DNA from: Rheinheimera sp. UJ63
GTDB taxonomy: Bacteria; Pseudomonadota; Gammaproteobacteria; Enterobacterales; Alteromonadaceae
Assembly: GCF_021568285.1 (NCBI RefSeq)
Contig: NZ_JAKGTQ010000001.1
Span: 992,001 to 1,056,000 of the forward strand
DNA length: 64,000 nucleotides
Direction of reading: 5' to 3'
Under the pieces are notes generated by a model that did no database searches, was not told where the DNA came from, and saw only the letters and a program-made list of their open reading frames with translations. Position 1 is the stretch's first letter, and each line of letters opens with the position of its first letter. Both the position numbers and the translations under genes were made by a program. Positions 11,057 through 21,832 of the stretch are shown here, piece after piece.

Positions 11057-12462
11057 TGGGCCAAACGCTATATCAGAAGATTTATCAAAGCCATGTTGTG
11101 GGTAAAATTAATGCCAGCACCGATTTATTATATGTAGACCGGCATCTGATCCACGAAGTGACCTCGCCTCAGGCTTTCTCAGGTTTAAAATTGGCTGGGC
11201 GTCATGTTCGTCGTATCGATCTGACTTTTGCCACCATGGATCACAACGTATCCACGCAAAAGCGCAGTTTAGATGCCGCCGGTGAAACCTCGCGCAAACA
11301 ACTTGAAGCGCTGGCCGAAAACTGTGCCGAAAACCAGATCCCGATTTTGGATTTAACCCATCCCGATCAAGGCATTGTGCATGTTATTGGCCCTGAGCAA
11401 GGCTTAACGCAGCCGGGTATGATCATCGTGTGTGGCGACTCGCACACCTCAACGCATGGCGCTTTTGGTGCCTTAGCTTTTGGCATCGGTACTTCAGAAG
11501 TGGAACATGTGTTAGCCACACAAACACTGCCACAACAACAAGCTAAAACCCTGAAAGTCGTGATCAATGGTCAATTATCTGCACATGTCACCGCAAAAGA
11601 CGTCGCCTTAGCGGTAATTGGTAAGCTCGGCACTGCTGGGGGTAATGGTTATGTTGCCGAATTTACTGGCGATACCATCAGCGCCATGAGCATGGAAAGC
11701 CGCATGACACTATGCAATATGAGCATTGAGATGGGCGCAAAAGCCGGCTTGATCGCGCCAGATGACGTTACTTTTGCTTATTTAAAAGATAAAGCCAATG
11801 CGCCTCAAGGTGAACATTGGCCTGCCGCAGTCAGTTATTGGCAAAGCCTGCATTCAGATAGCGATGCGGTATTTGATCAAACCGTGCAGATTAATGCCGC
11901 CGATATCGCACCGCAAGTGACTTGGGGCACCAGCCCTGAGCAAGTCATTTCGGTCGATACGCCGGTGCCTGCCCCAGAAAGTTTTGCGGACGAAACGAAA
12001 CGCGATGCCGCAGCACGAGCGCTGCAGTATATGGGTTTAAGTGCCGGTCAAAAATTAACAGATTGCCAAGTAGATGTAGTGTTTATTGGTAGCTGTACCA
12101 ACAGCCGCATTGAAGATTTACGTGCCGCCGCCAGTGTGATTAATGGCAAAACCGTCGCGGCGGGCGTACGCGCGTTAGTCGTACCCGGCTCAGGTATTGT
12201 GAAACGCCAAGCCGAAGCTGAAGGCTTAGCCGATATCTTTAAAGCTGCCGGTTTTGAATGGCGTGAACCCGGTTGTTCAATGTGCCTAGGCATGAATGAC
12301 GATCGCGTAGAAGCCGGTCAACGTTGTGCCTCTACGAGCAACCGTAATTTTGAAGGCCGCCAAGGTCGTGGCGCACGCACCCATTTAGTTAGCCCTGCTA
12401 TGGCAGCGGCCGCGGCAATTGCCGGTAAATTTGTTAATATCACGCAAGGAGACTGGGCATGA
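11056..12462 (+). CDS. leuC: 3-isopropylmalate dehydratase large subunit
   Basis: 468 residues; with LeuD it isomerises 2- to 3-isopropylmalate through a [4Fe-4S] cluster. Cluster cysteines are visible in [13 protein letters not shown] and in [11 protein letters not shown]. The aconitase signature [19 protein letters not shown] is about residues 129-147. The C-terminus [17 protein letters not shown] is typical. It overlaps leuB by one base and leuD by four. Confidence 0.97.
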
Positions 12463-13061
12463 GTCAGATTTTTAAAGCCGGGTTAGTCTGCCCATTAGAT
12501 AAAAACAATGTGGATACGGATCAGATCATCCCAAAACAGTTTTTAACCTCAGTCAGCCGTGATGGTTTTGCCGAAGCGCTATTTTATGATTGGCGCTATG
12601 TGGCAGACGGCGTCCCGAATACCGACTTTGTGCTGAACTTCCCGCAATACCAAGGCGCGTCTATTTTGTTAACGCGGGCAAACTTTGGCTGTGGTTCAAG
12701 CCGCGAACATGCGCCGTGGGCACTGCAACAGTATGGTTTTCAAGTGATTATCGCCGAGAGCTTTGCCGATATTTTCTTTAATAACAGCGTGAATAACGGC
12801 ATGTTATTAATTCAGCTAAGCAAAACCAATATTGAACTGCTGTTTAAACGCTGTGCCCAAGGGCCGCAACAATGGCAGATCGATTTAGCTAGCCAAGAAA
12901 TTCTGTTTGGTAATAACGCCGCAATGGGATTTAGCATTGACCCAGATATTAAACAACGCTTATTAAGTGGCTTAGACTTTATCGGCTCCAGCGAGCAACT
13001 AGGTGCAGAAATTTCCGCCTTTGAAGCACAGCGCAAAGCCCGTTTACCCTGGTTAGGCTAA
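12459..13061 (+). CDS. leuD: 3-isopropylmalate dehydratase small subunit
   Basis: 200 residues, the swivel domain of isopropylmalate isomerase. Motifs: [13 protein letters not shown] about residues 18-30, and [13 protein letters not shown] about 77-89, which binds the substrate. The start ATG at 12459 overlaps the end of leuC (ATGA), so the subunits are made in step. Last gene of leuLABCD. Confidence 0.97.
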   Translation: MSQIFKAGLVCPLDKNNVDTDQIIPKQFLTSVSRDGFAEALFYDWRYVADGVPNTDFVLNFPQYQGASILLTRANFGCGSSREHAPWALQQYGFQVIIAESFADIFFNNSVNNGMLLIQLSKTNIELLFKRCAQGPQQWQIDLASQEILFGNNAAMGFSIDPDIKQRLLSGLDFIGSSEQLGAEISAFEAQRKARLPWLG

Positions 13062-13071
13062 AACGGTATTC

Positions 13072-13105
13072 GTCACAAGCAGCCAATCATTTCGCTGCTT
13101 GTGAC
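13072..13105. terminator. hairpin between convergent leuD and the next gene
   Basis: 12-bp perfect stem GTCACAAGCAGC/GCTGCTTGTGAC with a 10-nt loop. Neither side has a good T-run, so it is a likely but imperfect bidirectional terminator. Confidence 0.5.
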
Positions 13106-13106
13106 A

Positions 13107-14072
13107 CTATTCTGGATTGACTAGCAATAGCATATTGCCAAACTCTAACATCTGCTCAGCGCTTTGCACCTGCTCTGGCCACTCACCTTGCTGTAACTGC
13201 ACAAAACTTAACGGTTGCTCTAATTTAAATTGAAAGGTTAACGCGCGCGGATCGGCCAAAAAAACCAATAACGGCTGGCTAATGGCACTCGGTAAGCTGG
13301 GATGCTGCGTTAAAAACTGCTCTAACTGCCCTTTTAACGCTTCCACTTGTGCGGTTTGCTCGGTTTGCCGGAGCGCCTGATACAAGGCTTGTAAAAATCC
13401 CCCATTAACGATATTCAACTGCCCTTCTGCTACTAAACCTTCGGTTAAGGCTTGTGTTAACTGCTGACTATAAGCATCCGACTGACTGAATACTTGCTGC
13501 GCTTCAGCGTCCATCGCCGTCCACTGTTTGGCAAACTGCCAAAACCGCTGCATCTTTTGCATCTGCAATTGAAAATTTACCGAGAAGCCCTCGCCAATAT
13601 ACAATTGCTGCGTTAAACGCAAGTTGCCGCTTTTCCCCGAGTAATGATATTGATAATCCGTATTGATGAATAAGCCTTTGGCGAGTTTGGCCAACTCGGG
13701 CGGCAAAAACACCTGCATCCCGTCAGAGAGTTTTAACCCCACAATCGATACCTGACCATTATCGGCTAACGTACCCGGCTCAAAGCCACGTACTTGCAGC
13801 TGCGCTACTTCTGCCAAAACACCGACGGCCGCCACATCAACTTGAACACCTTCAATCCGGTAATCATCTTGCCAATAATTGGCTTTAATCCGCTGATAGC
13901 TCAAACTTAGCCCAGGCATCAAGCCAGCAGACGCCATTTCAGCATAAGATTGGTTAATATAGTCAATTTGCTGGCCAATGATCTTAGCCGCTTGGTAATT
14001 AACATACTGATAGATAGCCACGCAAACCACTGCGGCTAAGCCAATGCCTAATAACAGTTTATTCTTTCGCAT
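13107..14072 (-). CDS. membrane-anchored periplasmic protein of unknown function
   Basis: 321 residues from ATG 14072; the TTG at 14078 in the same frame is less likely. One N-terminal membrane helix (KLLLGIGLAAVVCVAIYQYV) is followed by a large soluble region with beta-rich and Gln-rich helical parts and no catalytic motif I recognise. The layout (anchor plus secreted domain) resembles DUF945/YdgA-type envelope proteins, but the similarity I can see is only architectural. Monocistronic, convergent with leuD. Confidence 0.6.
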   Translation of the reverse strand: MRKNKLLLGIGLAAVVCVAIYQYVNYQAAKIIGQQIDYINQSYAEMASAGLMPGLSLSYQRIKANYWQDDYRIEGVQVDVAAVGVLAEVAQLQVRGFEPGTLADNGQVSIVGLKLSDGMQVFLPPELAKLAKGLFINTDYQYHYSGKSGNLRLTQQLYIGEGFSVNFQLQMQKMQRFWQFAKQWTAMDAEAQQVFSQSDAYSQQLTQALTEGLVAEGQLNIVNGGFLQALYQALRQTEQTAQVEALKGQLEQFLTQHPSLPSAISQPLLVFLADPRALTFQFKLEQPLSFVQLQQGEWPEQVQSAEQMLEFGNMLLLVNPE

Positions 14073-14268
14073 ACTCAAACCAACCCCAAAAAAATCTTGC
14101 CTACCATAGGCGATGTGCCGCGAAAAGTCATGCGCTTTGTCGACACAGGTTCGACCTTTATGTATTTGTTAGATTAACCTGCTGCGATTTACAGCAAAGG
14201 ATGTTGCCACAGCACCATCAATGTTAAAATGCATGCCGCTCGCCATACCAGACAGGACGGATAACGCA

Positions 14269-14901
14269 GTGACAGACTATTTCCATTGGTTCGATTTATT
14301 AGGCATCGCTGTATTTGCTGTGTCGGGTACTTTGGCAGCATGGCGTAATCACATGGATGGCTTCGGCGTGATTGTATTAGCCACCGTTACCGCCATTGGC
14401 GGCGGAACACTGCGCGATCTCATTTTAGATGTGCCGGTGATCTGGATGAACAATAATAGCTATTTTTTTGCCATCTTTGCCGCAGCCGGTGCCACCATCT
14501 TACTGGTACGTAATCGTCTGACCATTCCCAATAATACGTTACAAATTGCCGATGCCATTGGGCTGGCCTTTTTTGTGATTATGGGTACGCAAAAAGCGCT
14601 GGATCACGGCACCTCGACCATGGTGGCCATTATGCTCGGCACCATGAGCGGCGTGTGTGGTGGCATGATCCGTGATGTACTGTGCCGGGAGATCCCCATG
14701 GTGTTTCGCGGCGAGCTGTATGCTTTTACCTGTATTTTTGGTGGTGCGGTGTATACCAGCCTATTGGCGCTGCATATCGCCCCTATTTATGCCATGCTCG
14801 CCGGTATGACAAGCCTGCTATTACTGCGCTTAGCCGCCATTAAATGGCAACTGACCATTCCGGTATTTGGCCGCAACTCTCAGGAGTTGAACGAGCCTTA
14901 A
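14269..14901 (+). CDS. TRIC-type (YicG/UPF0126) membrane channel
   Basis: About 210 residues with seven membrane helices arranged as two repeats. Each repeat carries a glycine-rich signature: AIGGGTLRDLILD about residues 42-54 and GVCGGMIRDVL about 127-137. These match E. coli YicG and the trimeric intracellular cation channel family, which conduct K+ or similar cations. I start at GTG 14269 because the family begins at this point (YFHWFDLLGIAVFAVSG). An ATG at 14221 in frame would add 16 residues not seen in homologues. The specific ion is not known. Confidence 0.8.
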   Translation: MTDYFHWFDLLGIAVFAVSGTLAAWRNHMDGFGVIVLATVTAIGGGTLRDLILDVPVIWMNNNSYFFAIFAAAGATILLVRNRLTIPNNTLQIADAIGLAFFVIMGTQKALDHGTSTMVAIMLGTMSGVCGGMIRDVLCREIPMVFRGELYAFTCIFGGAVYTSLLALHIAPIYAMLAGMTSLLLLRLAAIKWQLTIPVFGRNSQELNEP

Positions 14902-14952
14902 TCGTTAAACAATAGCGCCCCTGATCGCTAAACTTTTTTAACTTACCTTGCG

Positions 14953-15026
14953 GTTGCTGCATATCTTTTAGCAGCAACATTGCTTTATCCCACTTAGTGC
15001 GCATACTTAGATTAGGCAATGTTGCT
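14953..15026 (+). promoter_or_regulatory. leader with two mutually exclusive hairpins before the N-ATPase operon
   Basis: GTTGCTGC (14953-14960) pairs with GCAGCAAC (14971-14978). AGCAACATTG (14973-14982) is also exactly complementary to CAATGTTGCT (15017-15026). The two structures share the middle arm and cannot form together. The first is followed by only a short T-rich stretch, so it may be a weak terminator of the TRIC gene or a switch for the atp operon. Function is inference. Confidence 0.4.
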
Positions 15027-15053
15027 CTATCTCAGTAATCCTTCCTCAGGTGA

Positions 15054-16862
<1,809 letters not shown>

Positions 16863-16866
<4 letters not shown>

Positions 16867-17198
16867 CCAAACACGAGAGCTCGGAAGAACAAAAACAGCA
16901 GCAAGCATTGTTGCAGCAGGTTCACCATAAAGCCAAACGTAAACTGAAGGCGCAGCGAAGTCAGTCCGGGGTGTGGTTTGGTCTTGGCATGATGGGGTTA
17001 ATTGGTTGGTCCATCGCGGTCCCCACTCTATTGGGCACCGCCCTGGGTATGTATTTAGATGACAAATTACAGGATCAACGTTCCTGGACTCTGGCGTTAT
17101 TGCTTGCAGGCTTGGTAATAGGCTGTTTTACCGCGTGGCAATGGCTAAACAAAGAGGGCCTGGCCATGCACCAAGAAAAGGAAAACGATGATGAATGA
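16863..17198 (+). CDS. atpQ: N-type ATPase AtpI-like subunit AtpQ
   Basis: 111 residues. A basic, Gln-rich N-terminal cytoplasmic helix (about 1-35) is followed by two membrane helices (about 38-60 and 72-92), with GTALGMYLDD between them as in AtpI-family proteins. AtpI-type proteins help assemble the c-ring. ATGA overlap with atpC. Confidence 0.85.
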
Positions 17199-17529
17199 TC
17201 TGTTACTGGCGCAGGGTGTCACAATGATGTCGGTGCTCAGTGCCATGCTAAGTGGCCTATTGATTGGGCTGGTATTTTTTTATGTGCTTTGGCTTACCAC
17301 ACAGCAAGGGCTGCTTTCTGCAAGGCCTTTGTTGTGGTTTTTGGGTGGCTTTATAGTGCGACTTACTCTAGCCGGTTGCGGTTTTTATCTGGTCGGGCAG
17401 CAACATTGGCCACTTTGGTTGGCCTGTCTGGTTGGCTTTTTAGTCGGTAGAACACTGTGTTATCGCTGGCGCGTAAAGTCCAGTGTGTCTGCCACGATTA
17501 GCACAACGGGAGATGAAGGATGCAATTAA
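17191..17529 (+). CDS. atpR: N-type ATPase subunit AtpR
   Basis: 112 residues from ATG 17191, which has AAGGAA 7 nt upstream (ATG 17188 is too close to it). Three membrane helices are visible, with arginines inside or at the edge of helices two and three (GGFIVRLTLAG, FLVGRTLCYRW). AtpR occurs only in N-ATPase operons; its membrane arginines have been suggested to interact with the c-ring carboxylates during assembly. Overlaps both neighbours. Confidence 0.85.
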   Translation: MNDLLLAQGVTMMSVLSAMLSGLLIGLVFFYVLWLTTQQGLLSARPLLWFLGGFIVRLTLAGCGFYLVGQQHWPLWLACLVGFLVGRTLCYRWRVKSSVSATISTTGDEGCN

Positions 17530-18209
17530 CGCCCGATGAACTGATTTACTGGCAGTTTGGCTTTATTAAGCTCAATGCGACGCTAGTGTATACGTGGTTA
17601 GTCATGGCGATTTTAGTCATTGGCTCAAAATTAATTACCCGAAAGCTGGCAACCGGCTTAGCCCGATCGCGCTGGCAAAACTTGCTGGAAATGGTCGTTA
17701 CCACGCTGGTAACACAAATCGCGCATATAGGTTTGGAAAAGCCCAAACATTATTTAGGCTTTTTAGGTAGCCTGTTTTTGTTTGTTGCCACGGCTAATTT
17801 ATTGACCGTATTTCCGGGCTTTGAAGCACCAACCGGCTCCTTATCCACCACCATAGCGCTAGCTTGCGCTGTATTTATTGCCGTGCCTTTTTATGGGATC
17901 CATGAAAAAGGACTGCAAGCCTATTTAGCGTCTTATACCGAACCGACTTGGATTATGTTGCCCTTTAATATTATTGGCGAGTTGTCTCGCACCTTGGCGC
18001 TAGCGGTCAGACTTTTTGGTAATGTGATGAGCGGTTCGATGATTATTGCCATTTTACTGGTCATCGCCCCACTGATTTTCCCATTATTAATGACCGCGCT
18101 GGGGCTACTGACCGGCATAGTACAGGCCTATATCTTTTTTGTGCTGGCGGCCGTTTATATTGCTGCCGCAACCCAGCGCATCGAGCAAAAATCCACTACA
18201 TCACACTGA
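17520..18209 (+). CDS. atpB: N-type ATPase a subunit
   Basis: 229 residues, the stator channel subunit of Fo. About five to six membrane helices; the essential arginine is in LALAVRLFGNVMSGSM about residues 160-175, equivalent to Arg210 of E. coli. It starts inside the last codons of atpR (10-nt overlap). Confidence 0.93.
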   Translation: MQLTPDELIYWQFGFIKLNATLVYTWLVMAILVIGSKLITRKLATGLARSRWQNLLEMVVTTLVTQIAHIGLEKPKHYLGFLGSLFLFVATANLLTVFPGFEAPTGSLSTTIALACAVFIAVPFYGIHEKGLQAYLASYTEPTWIMLPFNIIGELSRTLALAVRLFGNVMSGSMIIAILLVIAPLIFPLLMTALGLLTGIVQAYIFFVLAAVYIAAATQRIEQKSTTSH

Positions 18210-18218
18210 GGTCGCTTT

Positions 18219-18500
18219 ATGGATAGTCTTACATTAATCGCACTGGCATCAATTATTACCGCCGGCTTAACCATTTCAATAGGGTGTATTGGACCGGCTC
18301 TGGCGGAGGGCAAAGCCGTCAGTACCGCGTTAAGTGCCCTAGCGCAACAACCTGATGCATCGGCAACCATCACCCGCACGTTATTTGTGGGCTTGGCCAT
18401 GATTGAATCCACCGCCATTTATTCTTTTGTTGTCTCCATGATTTTGCTGTTTGCTAACCCCTTTTGGAATCACTTTAGCACTATCGTGATTGGAAATTGA
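18219..18500 (+). CDS. atpE: N-type ATPase c subunit (rotor ring)
   Basis: 93-residue double-helix proteolipid. The ion-binding Glu63 lies in MIESTAIY. Ser64, Thr65 and Tyr68 match the Na+-ligand pattern E-S-T-x-x-Y of Na+-type c subunits. In helix one the usual Gln is replaced by Glu30 (GPALAEGKAV), giving two carboxylates per site, as is typical of N-ATPases. The polar loop reads AQQPD instead of ARQPE. Whether it carries Na+ or H+ cannot be decided from this alone. Confidence 0.93.
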   Translation: MDSLTLIALASIITAGLTISIGCIGPALAEGKAVSTALSALAQQPDASATITRTLFVGLAMIESTAIYSFVVSMILLFANPFWNHFSTIVIGN

Positions 18501-18501
18501 C

Positions 18502-19368
18502 ATGATCATTGACTGGTTTACCGTTGGCGCTCAAGCACTGAACTTTTTAATCTTGGTGTATTTGCTAAAACGCTTTTTATACCATCCTATTTTGCAGGCT
18601 ATTGATGCTAGAGAAAAAGTGATTGCCGACAAAATAGCCGCAGCAGAGCAATTAAAAACCGCAGCCGAAAAACAGCAACACGCGTTGCAACAACAGCAAC
18701 AAGCATTTGCTGCAGAAAAACAAACACAGCTGCAGCAGGCCATCGCAGAGGCTGAAAAGCAACACGCTGTGTTACTCACCGACGCCAAGCAACAAGTTGC
18801 TTTACTACGCCAACAAGCCATCGCGGATCTTGATCAAGAAATACACACGTTACACACGCTAATTGCTGAGGAAAGTTTGCAGCAGATTTATGCGAATAGC
18901 GCAAAAGTCCTGCAAGACCTCGCCGGAATTGAATTACAGCAACGTATGTTTGAGGTGTTTATTGTACGCTTAAAGCATGTTCTAGCAGAGCCGCCCGCAG
19001 CTGATGTCGCTGAGCAGCAAACCGCCCTACTCAATCACTTAAAGCAGCCTGCGGTTGCCGTGACACTGCGAAGTGCAGAGCCCCTGTCACCCGAGCAGCA
19101 AAATAGCATCACGACATGTTTAACTGCCCTGATACCTGATACTAACCAACAGCGTTCGCCAATAAAGTTTGTCGTTGCAACCGACTTAATTTGTGGTATT
19201 GAGCTGGTGATGGAGGGTTGGAAATTGTCCTGGAGCAGTGAAGATTATTTAGCGTCGCTGCAAGCATCTGGCCAAGCGTTATCCGCTTTATTGCCTGAAA
19301 AAGCCGCCCAGCCAGCAACTAAACGCGCCTTGCCGATGCCTACCGAGCCCAATAATGATGGCAACTAA
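18502..19368 (+). CDS. atpF: N-type ATPase b subunit with delta-like C-terminal domain
   Basis: 288 residues from ATG 18502 (GGAA 6 nt upstream), almost twice the usual b length. One membrane helix (about 4-26) is followed by a long Gln/Ala-rich coiled coil to about 140. The C-terminal domain has LRSAEPLSPEQQNSITTCL and DLICGIELVMEGWKLSWS, resembling the C-terminal part of delta/OSCP (SA.PL, Q..I...L, L.GGI..). There is no separate delta gene, so this protein probably carries that role (inference). Confidence 0.9.
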   Translation: MIIDWFTVGAQALNFLILVYLLKRFLYHPILQAIDAREKVIADKIAAAEQLKTAAEKQQHALQQQQQAFAAEKQTQLQQAIAEAEKQHAVLLTDAKQQVALLRQQAIADLDQEIHTLHTLIAEESLQQIYANSAKVLQDLAGIELQQRMFEVFIVRLKHVLAEPPAADVAEQQTALLNHLKQPAVAVTLRSAEPLSPEQQNSITTCLTALIPDTNQQRSPIKFVVATDLICGIELVMEGWKLSWSSEDYLASLQASGQALSALLPEKAAQPATKRALPMPTEPNNDGN

Positions 19369-20890
19369 ATCGCAAAGCTTACAACAACAGGTTAATCACC
19401 TGTTCAAACAACTCGACCAACGCCGAGAAGCCTTAAAACCAACCTTACAACTGCAAGAAATTGGCACGATCAAGCAGGTTAGTGCCGGCGTCGCAGTCGT
19501 CAGCGGCTTACCGACGGTAGGTTATGATGAGTTATTACGCTTCCCGGGTGATATTTACGGTATCGCCTTTAATATTGATGAAGACGAAATTGGTGTCGTA
19601 CTGTTAGGCGAGTATGCCGCATTAAAGGCTGGTGATCTTGTTTATCCTACCCGACGGGTGATGGATGTGGCAGTGGGCGATGCCTTACTGGGCCGGGTTA
19701 TAGATCCCCTGGGCAGGCCGTTAGATGGTCTAAAATCACCAAAACTAACACAGCGGCTGCCAATAGAGCGGCAGGCGCCAGCCATCATTCAACGTCTCCC
19801 CGTTACTCAGACTTTGCAAACCGGCTTAAAAGTCATCGATGCACTGATCCCAATTGGTCGCGGGCAGCGTGAGTTGATCATGGGTGATCGCCAAACCGGT
19901 AAAACCGCTATTGCCATCGACACTATTTTAAATCAACAAGGCAAGGATGTATTGTGTGTGTATTGCGCCATAGGACAACGTAGCGCGTCAGTCGCGAAAA
20001 CCTTGGCCACTTTGCGCAGTAAAGAGGCGATGGCTTATACGGTGGTTATGGTTACAGAGGGTAATAGTGCGCCAGGTCTTGATTATATCGCGCCCTATGC
20101 GGCGACCAGTGTAGGCGAATTCTTTATGCAGCAGGGCCATGATGTGCTGATTGTCTATGACGACTTGACGCAACATGCCCGCTCTTATCGGGAACTGTCG
20201 CTGCTGCTGCGCCGACCACCAGGACGAGAAGCCTTCCCTGGGGATATTTTTTATTTACATTCCCGCCTACTCGAACGATCAACCCACCTTAATGCAAAGC
20301 AAGGTGGTGGCTCGATGACAGCCTTACCCATCATCGAAACCGAAGCCCAAAATATGTCTGCTTATATCCCCACCAACCTCATTTCCATTACCGATGGTCA
20401 AATTTATTTGTCGCCAACCTTATTTGAACTAGGCGTGTTACCTGCAGTAGACGTGGGGAAATCCGTGTCGCGAGTAGGCGGTAAAGCACAAAGTGACAGT
20501 TATCGTAGTATCGCCGGTGATCTGAAGTTGGCCTATGCCCAATTTGAAGAATTAGAAAGCTTTGCGCGCTTTGGCGCCCGTTTAGATGAAGGGAACTTAC
20601 AACTGATTCAACATGGCCTGCGGATCCGTGCCTGTTTAAAACAAAACGAAGCGACGCCATTATCACAAATTGCCCAAATGCTGGTGCTATTGTCGTTAAA
20701 AGCCGGTTTGTTTGACACTATCGCCCTAGATGAGATGGATCAGGCACAACTTACCCTGATTGCTATGCAAGAACAGTTACCCACAGCCTTGCTGCAAGCA
20801 TTGGCCAGCGGCGACAAACTCAGCGCTGCCGACAACCAGCAATTGCTGGATTTGTGCCAACAAGCACTCGATCAGGCAAGCCACAACTAA
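19355..20890 (+). CDS. atpA: N-type ATPase alpha subunit
   Basis: 511 residues, regulatory nucleotide-binding F1 subunit. P-loop GDRQTGKTAIAIDTILNQ about residues 170-187, LLLRRPPGREAFPGD, and PAVDVGKSVSRVGGKAQ in the C-terminal part. ATG 19355 is followed by a second ATG at 19358. It overlaps the end of atpF by 14 nt and the atpG start by 1 nt. Confidence 0.95.
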   Translation: MMATKSQSLQQQVNHLFKQLDQRREALKPTLQLQEIGTIKQVSAGVAVVSGLPTVGYDELLRFPGDIYGIAFNIDEDEIGVVLLGEYAALKAGDLVYPTRRVMDVAVGDALLGRVIDPLGRPLDGLKSPKLTQRLPIERQAPAIIQRLPVTQTLQTGLKVIDALIPIGRGQRELIMGDRQTGKTAIAIDTILNQQGKDVLCVYCAIGQRSASVAKTLATLRSKEAMAYTVVMVTEGNSAPGLDYIAPYAATSVGEFFMQQGHDVLIVYDDLTQHARSYRELSLLLRRPPGREAFPGDIFYLHSRLLERSTHLNAKQGGGSMTALPIIETEAQNMSAYIPTNLISITDGQIYLSPTLFELGVLPAVDVGKSVSRVGGKAQSDSYRSIAGDLKLAYAQFEELESFARFGARLDEGNLQLIQHGLRIRACLKQNEATPLSQIAQMLVLLSLKAGLFDTIALDEMDQAQLTLIAMQEQLPTALLQALASGDKLSAADNQQLLDLCQQALDQASHN

Positions 20891-21777
20891 TGGCAGAATC
20901 GATACCCGTCATCCAGCGAAAAATCGACAGTGCAACCGATCTAAAATCGGTCGTACGCACCATGAAAGCGATGGCGGCTGCCAATATCAGTCAATACGAA
21001 CAGGCCGTTTTGGCGCTTGATGATTACTATATGACGCTGGAGCTGGCCTTAACGGCAACACTGAAACAGCAAACAACACAGCAACACCGTTATCAACGGC
21101 AAAAAACGCCGCAGTTTATTGGCGTTATCGTCTTGGGGTCTGATCAAGGCTTGGTAGGTCAGTTTAATGATCAACTAGCAGAGTTTACCAATTCAGCACT
21201 CGCCAAAATAAACGGCAAAAAACGGATCTGGGCAGTCGGGGAGCGGATACGACCGTTGCTTACTGGCGACAGCCTGCAGTTCGGCCAAACTTTTGCGTTA
21301 CCAGACAGTATCCATGCCATTAGCCCTTTTATCTCGGCTATGCTGTCGGAAATCCAAACATTGCAGGAAACTGGGGCGCTGGAACATGTTTATTTGTTTA
21401 ACAACACCCCCATCGCTAACGCTCGCTATCGTTGTCAAATGCAGCCACTGTTACCGCTGGACAAACAGTGGCAACAACAACTCGCCACCAAACCCTGGCC
21501 AGGCCGCTGTTTGCCACAATTATTGAATGATCCCTCTCTCACTGTTGCTAAACTGCAAAGTGAGTTCCTGTTTATTTCCTTGTTTCGGGCATGTGCCCAC
21601 TCTTTAGCCAGTGAAAATGCCAGTCGTTTACTGGGGATGCAGCGAGCAGAAAAGAACATTGATGAGCTGCAAACCGAGTTGAAACAACACTTTCACCACC
21701 TCCGGCAAAGTGGTATCGACAACGAACTCTTTGATTTGATTGGTGGCTTTGAAGCCTTGCATACCGAGCGCAACTAG
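20890..21777 (+). CDS. atpG: N-type ATPase gamma subunit
   Basis: 295 residues from ATG 20890, which overlaps the atpA stop (TAATG). The N-terminal helix VIQRKIDSATDLKSVVRTMKAMAAANIS and the C-terminal helix with NASRLLGMQRAEKNIDEL form the rotor shaft. The middle Rossmann-like domain contains LGSDQGLVGQFN. Last gene of the operon; fumC follows after 55 nt with its own ribosome site. Confidence 0.93.
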   Translation: MAESIPVIQRKIDSATDLKSVVRTMKAMAAANISQYEQAVLALDDYYMTLELALTATLKQQTTQQHRYQRQKTPQFIGVIVLGSDQGLVGQFNDQLAEFTNSALAKINGKKRIWAVGERIRPLLTGDSLQFGQTFALPDSIHAISPFISAMLSEIQTLQETGALEHVYLFNNTPIANARYRCQMQPLLPLDKQWQQQLATKPWPGRCLPQLLNDPSLTVAKLQSEFLFISLFRACAHSLASENASRLLGMQRAEKNIDELQTELKQHFHHLRQSGIDNELFDLIGGFEALHTERN

Positions 21778-21832
21778 CAAATTCAGTTTACTGCAACTAG
21801 GCTTAAGGGACCCTTTAGCCACAGGAGTGACT

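Noticed and set aside
20760-21020. 86-codon frame across the atpA/atpG junction
   Set aside because: Shadow of the two ATPase genes in another frame, with no start signal.
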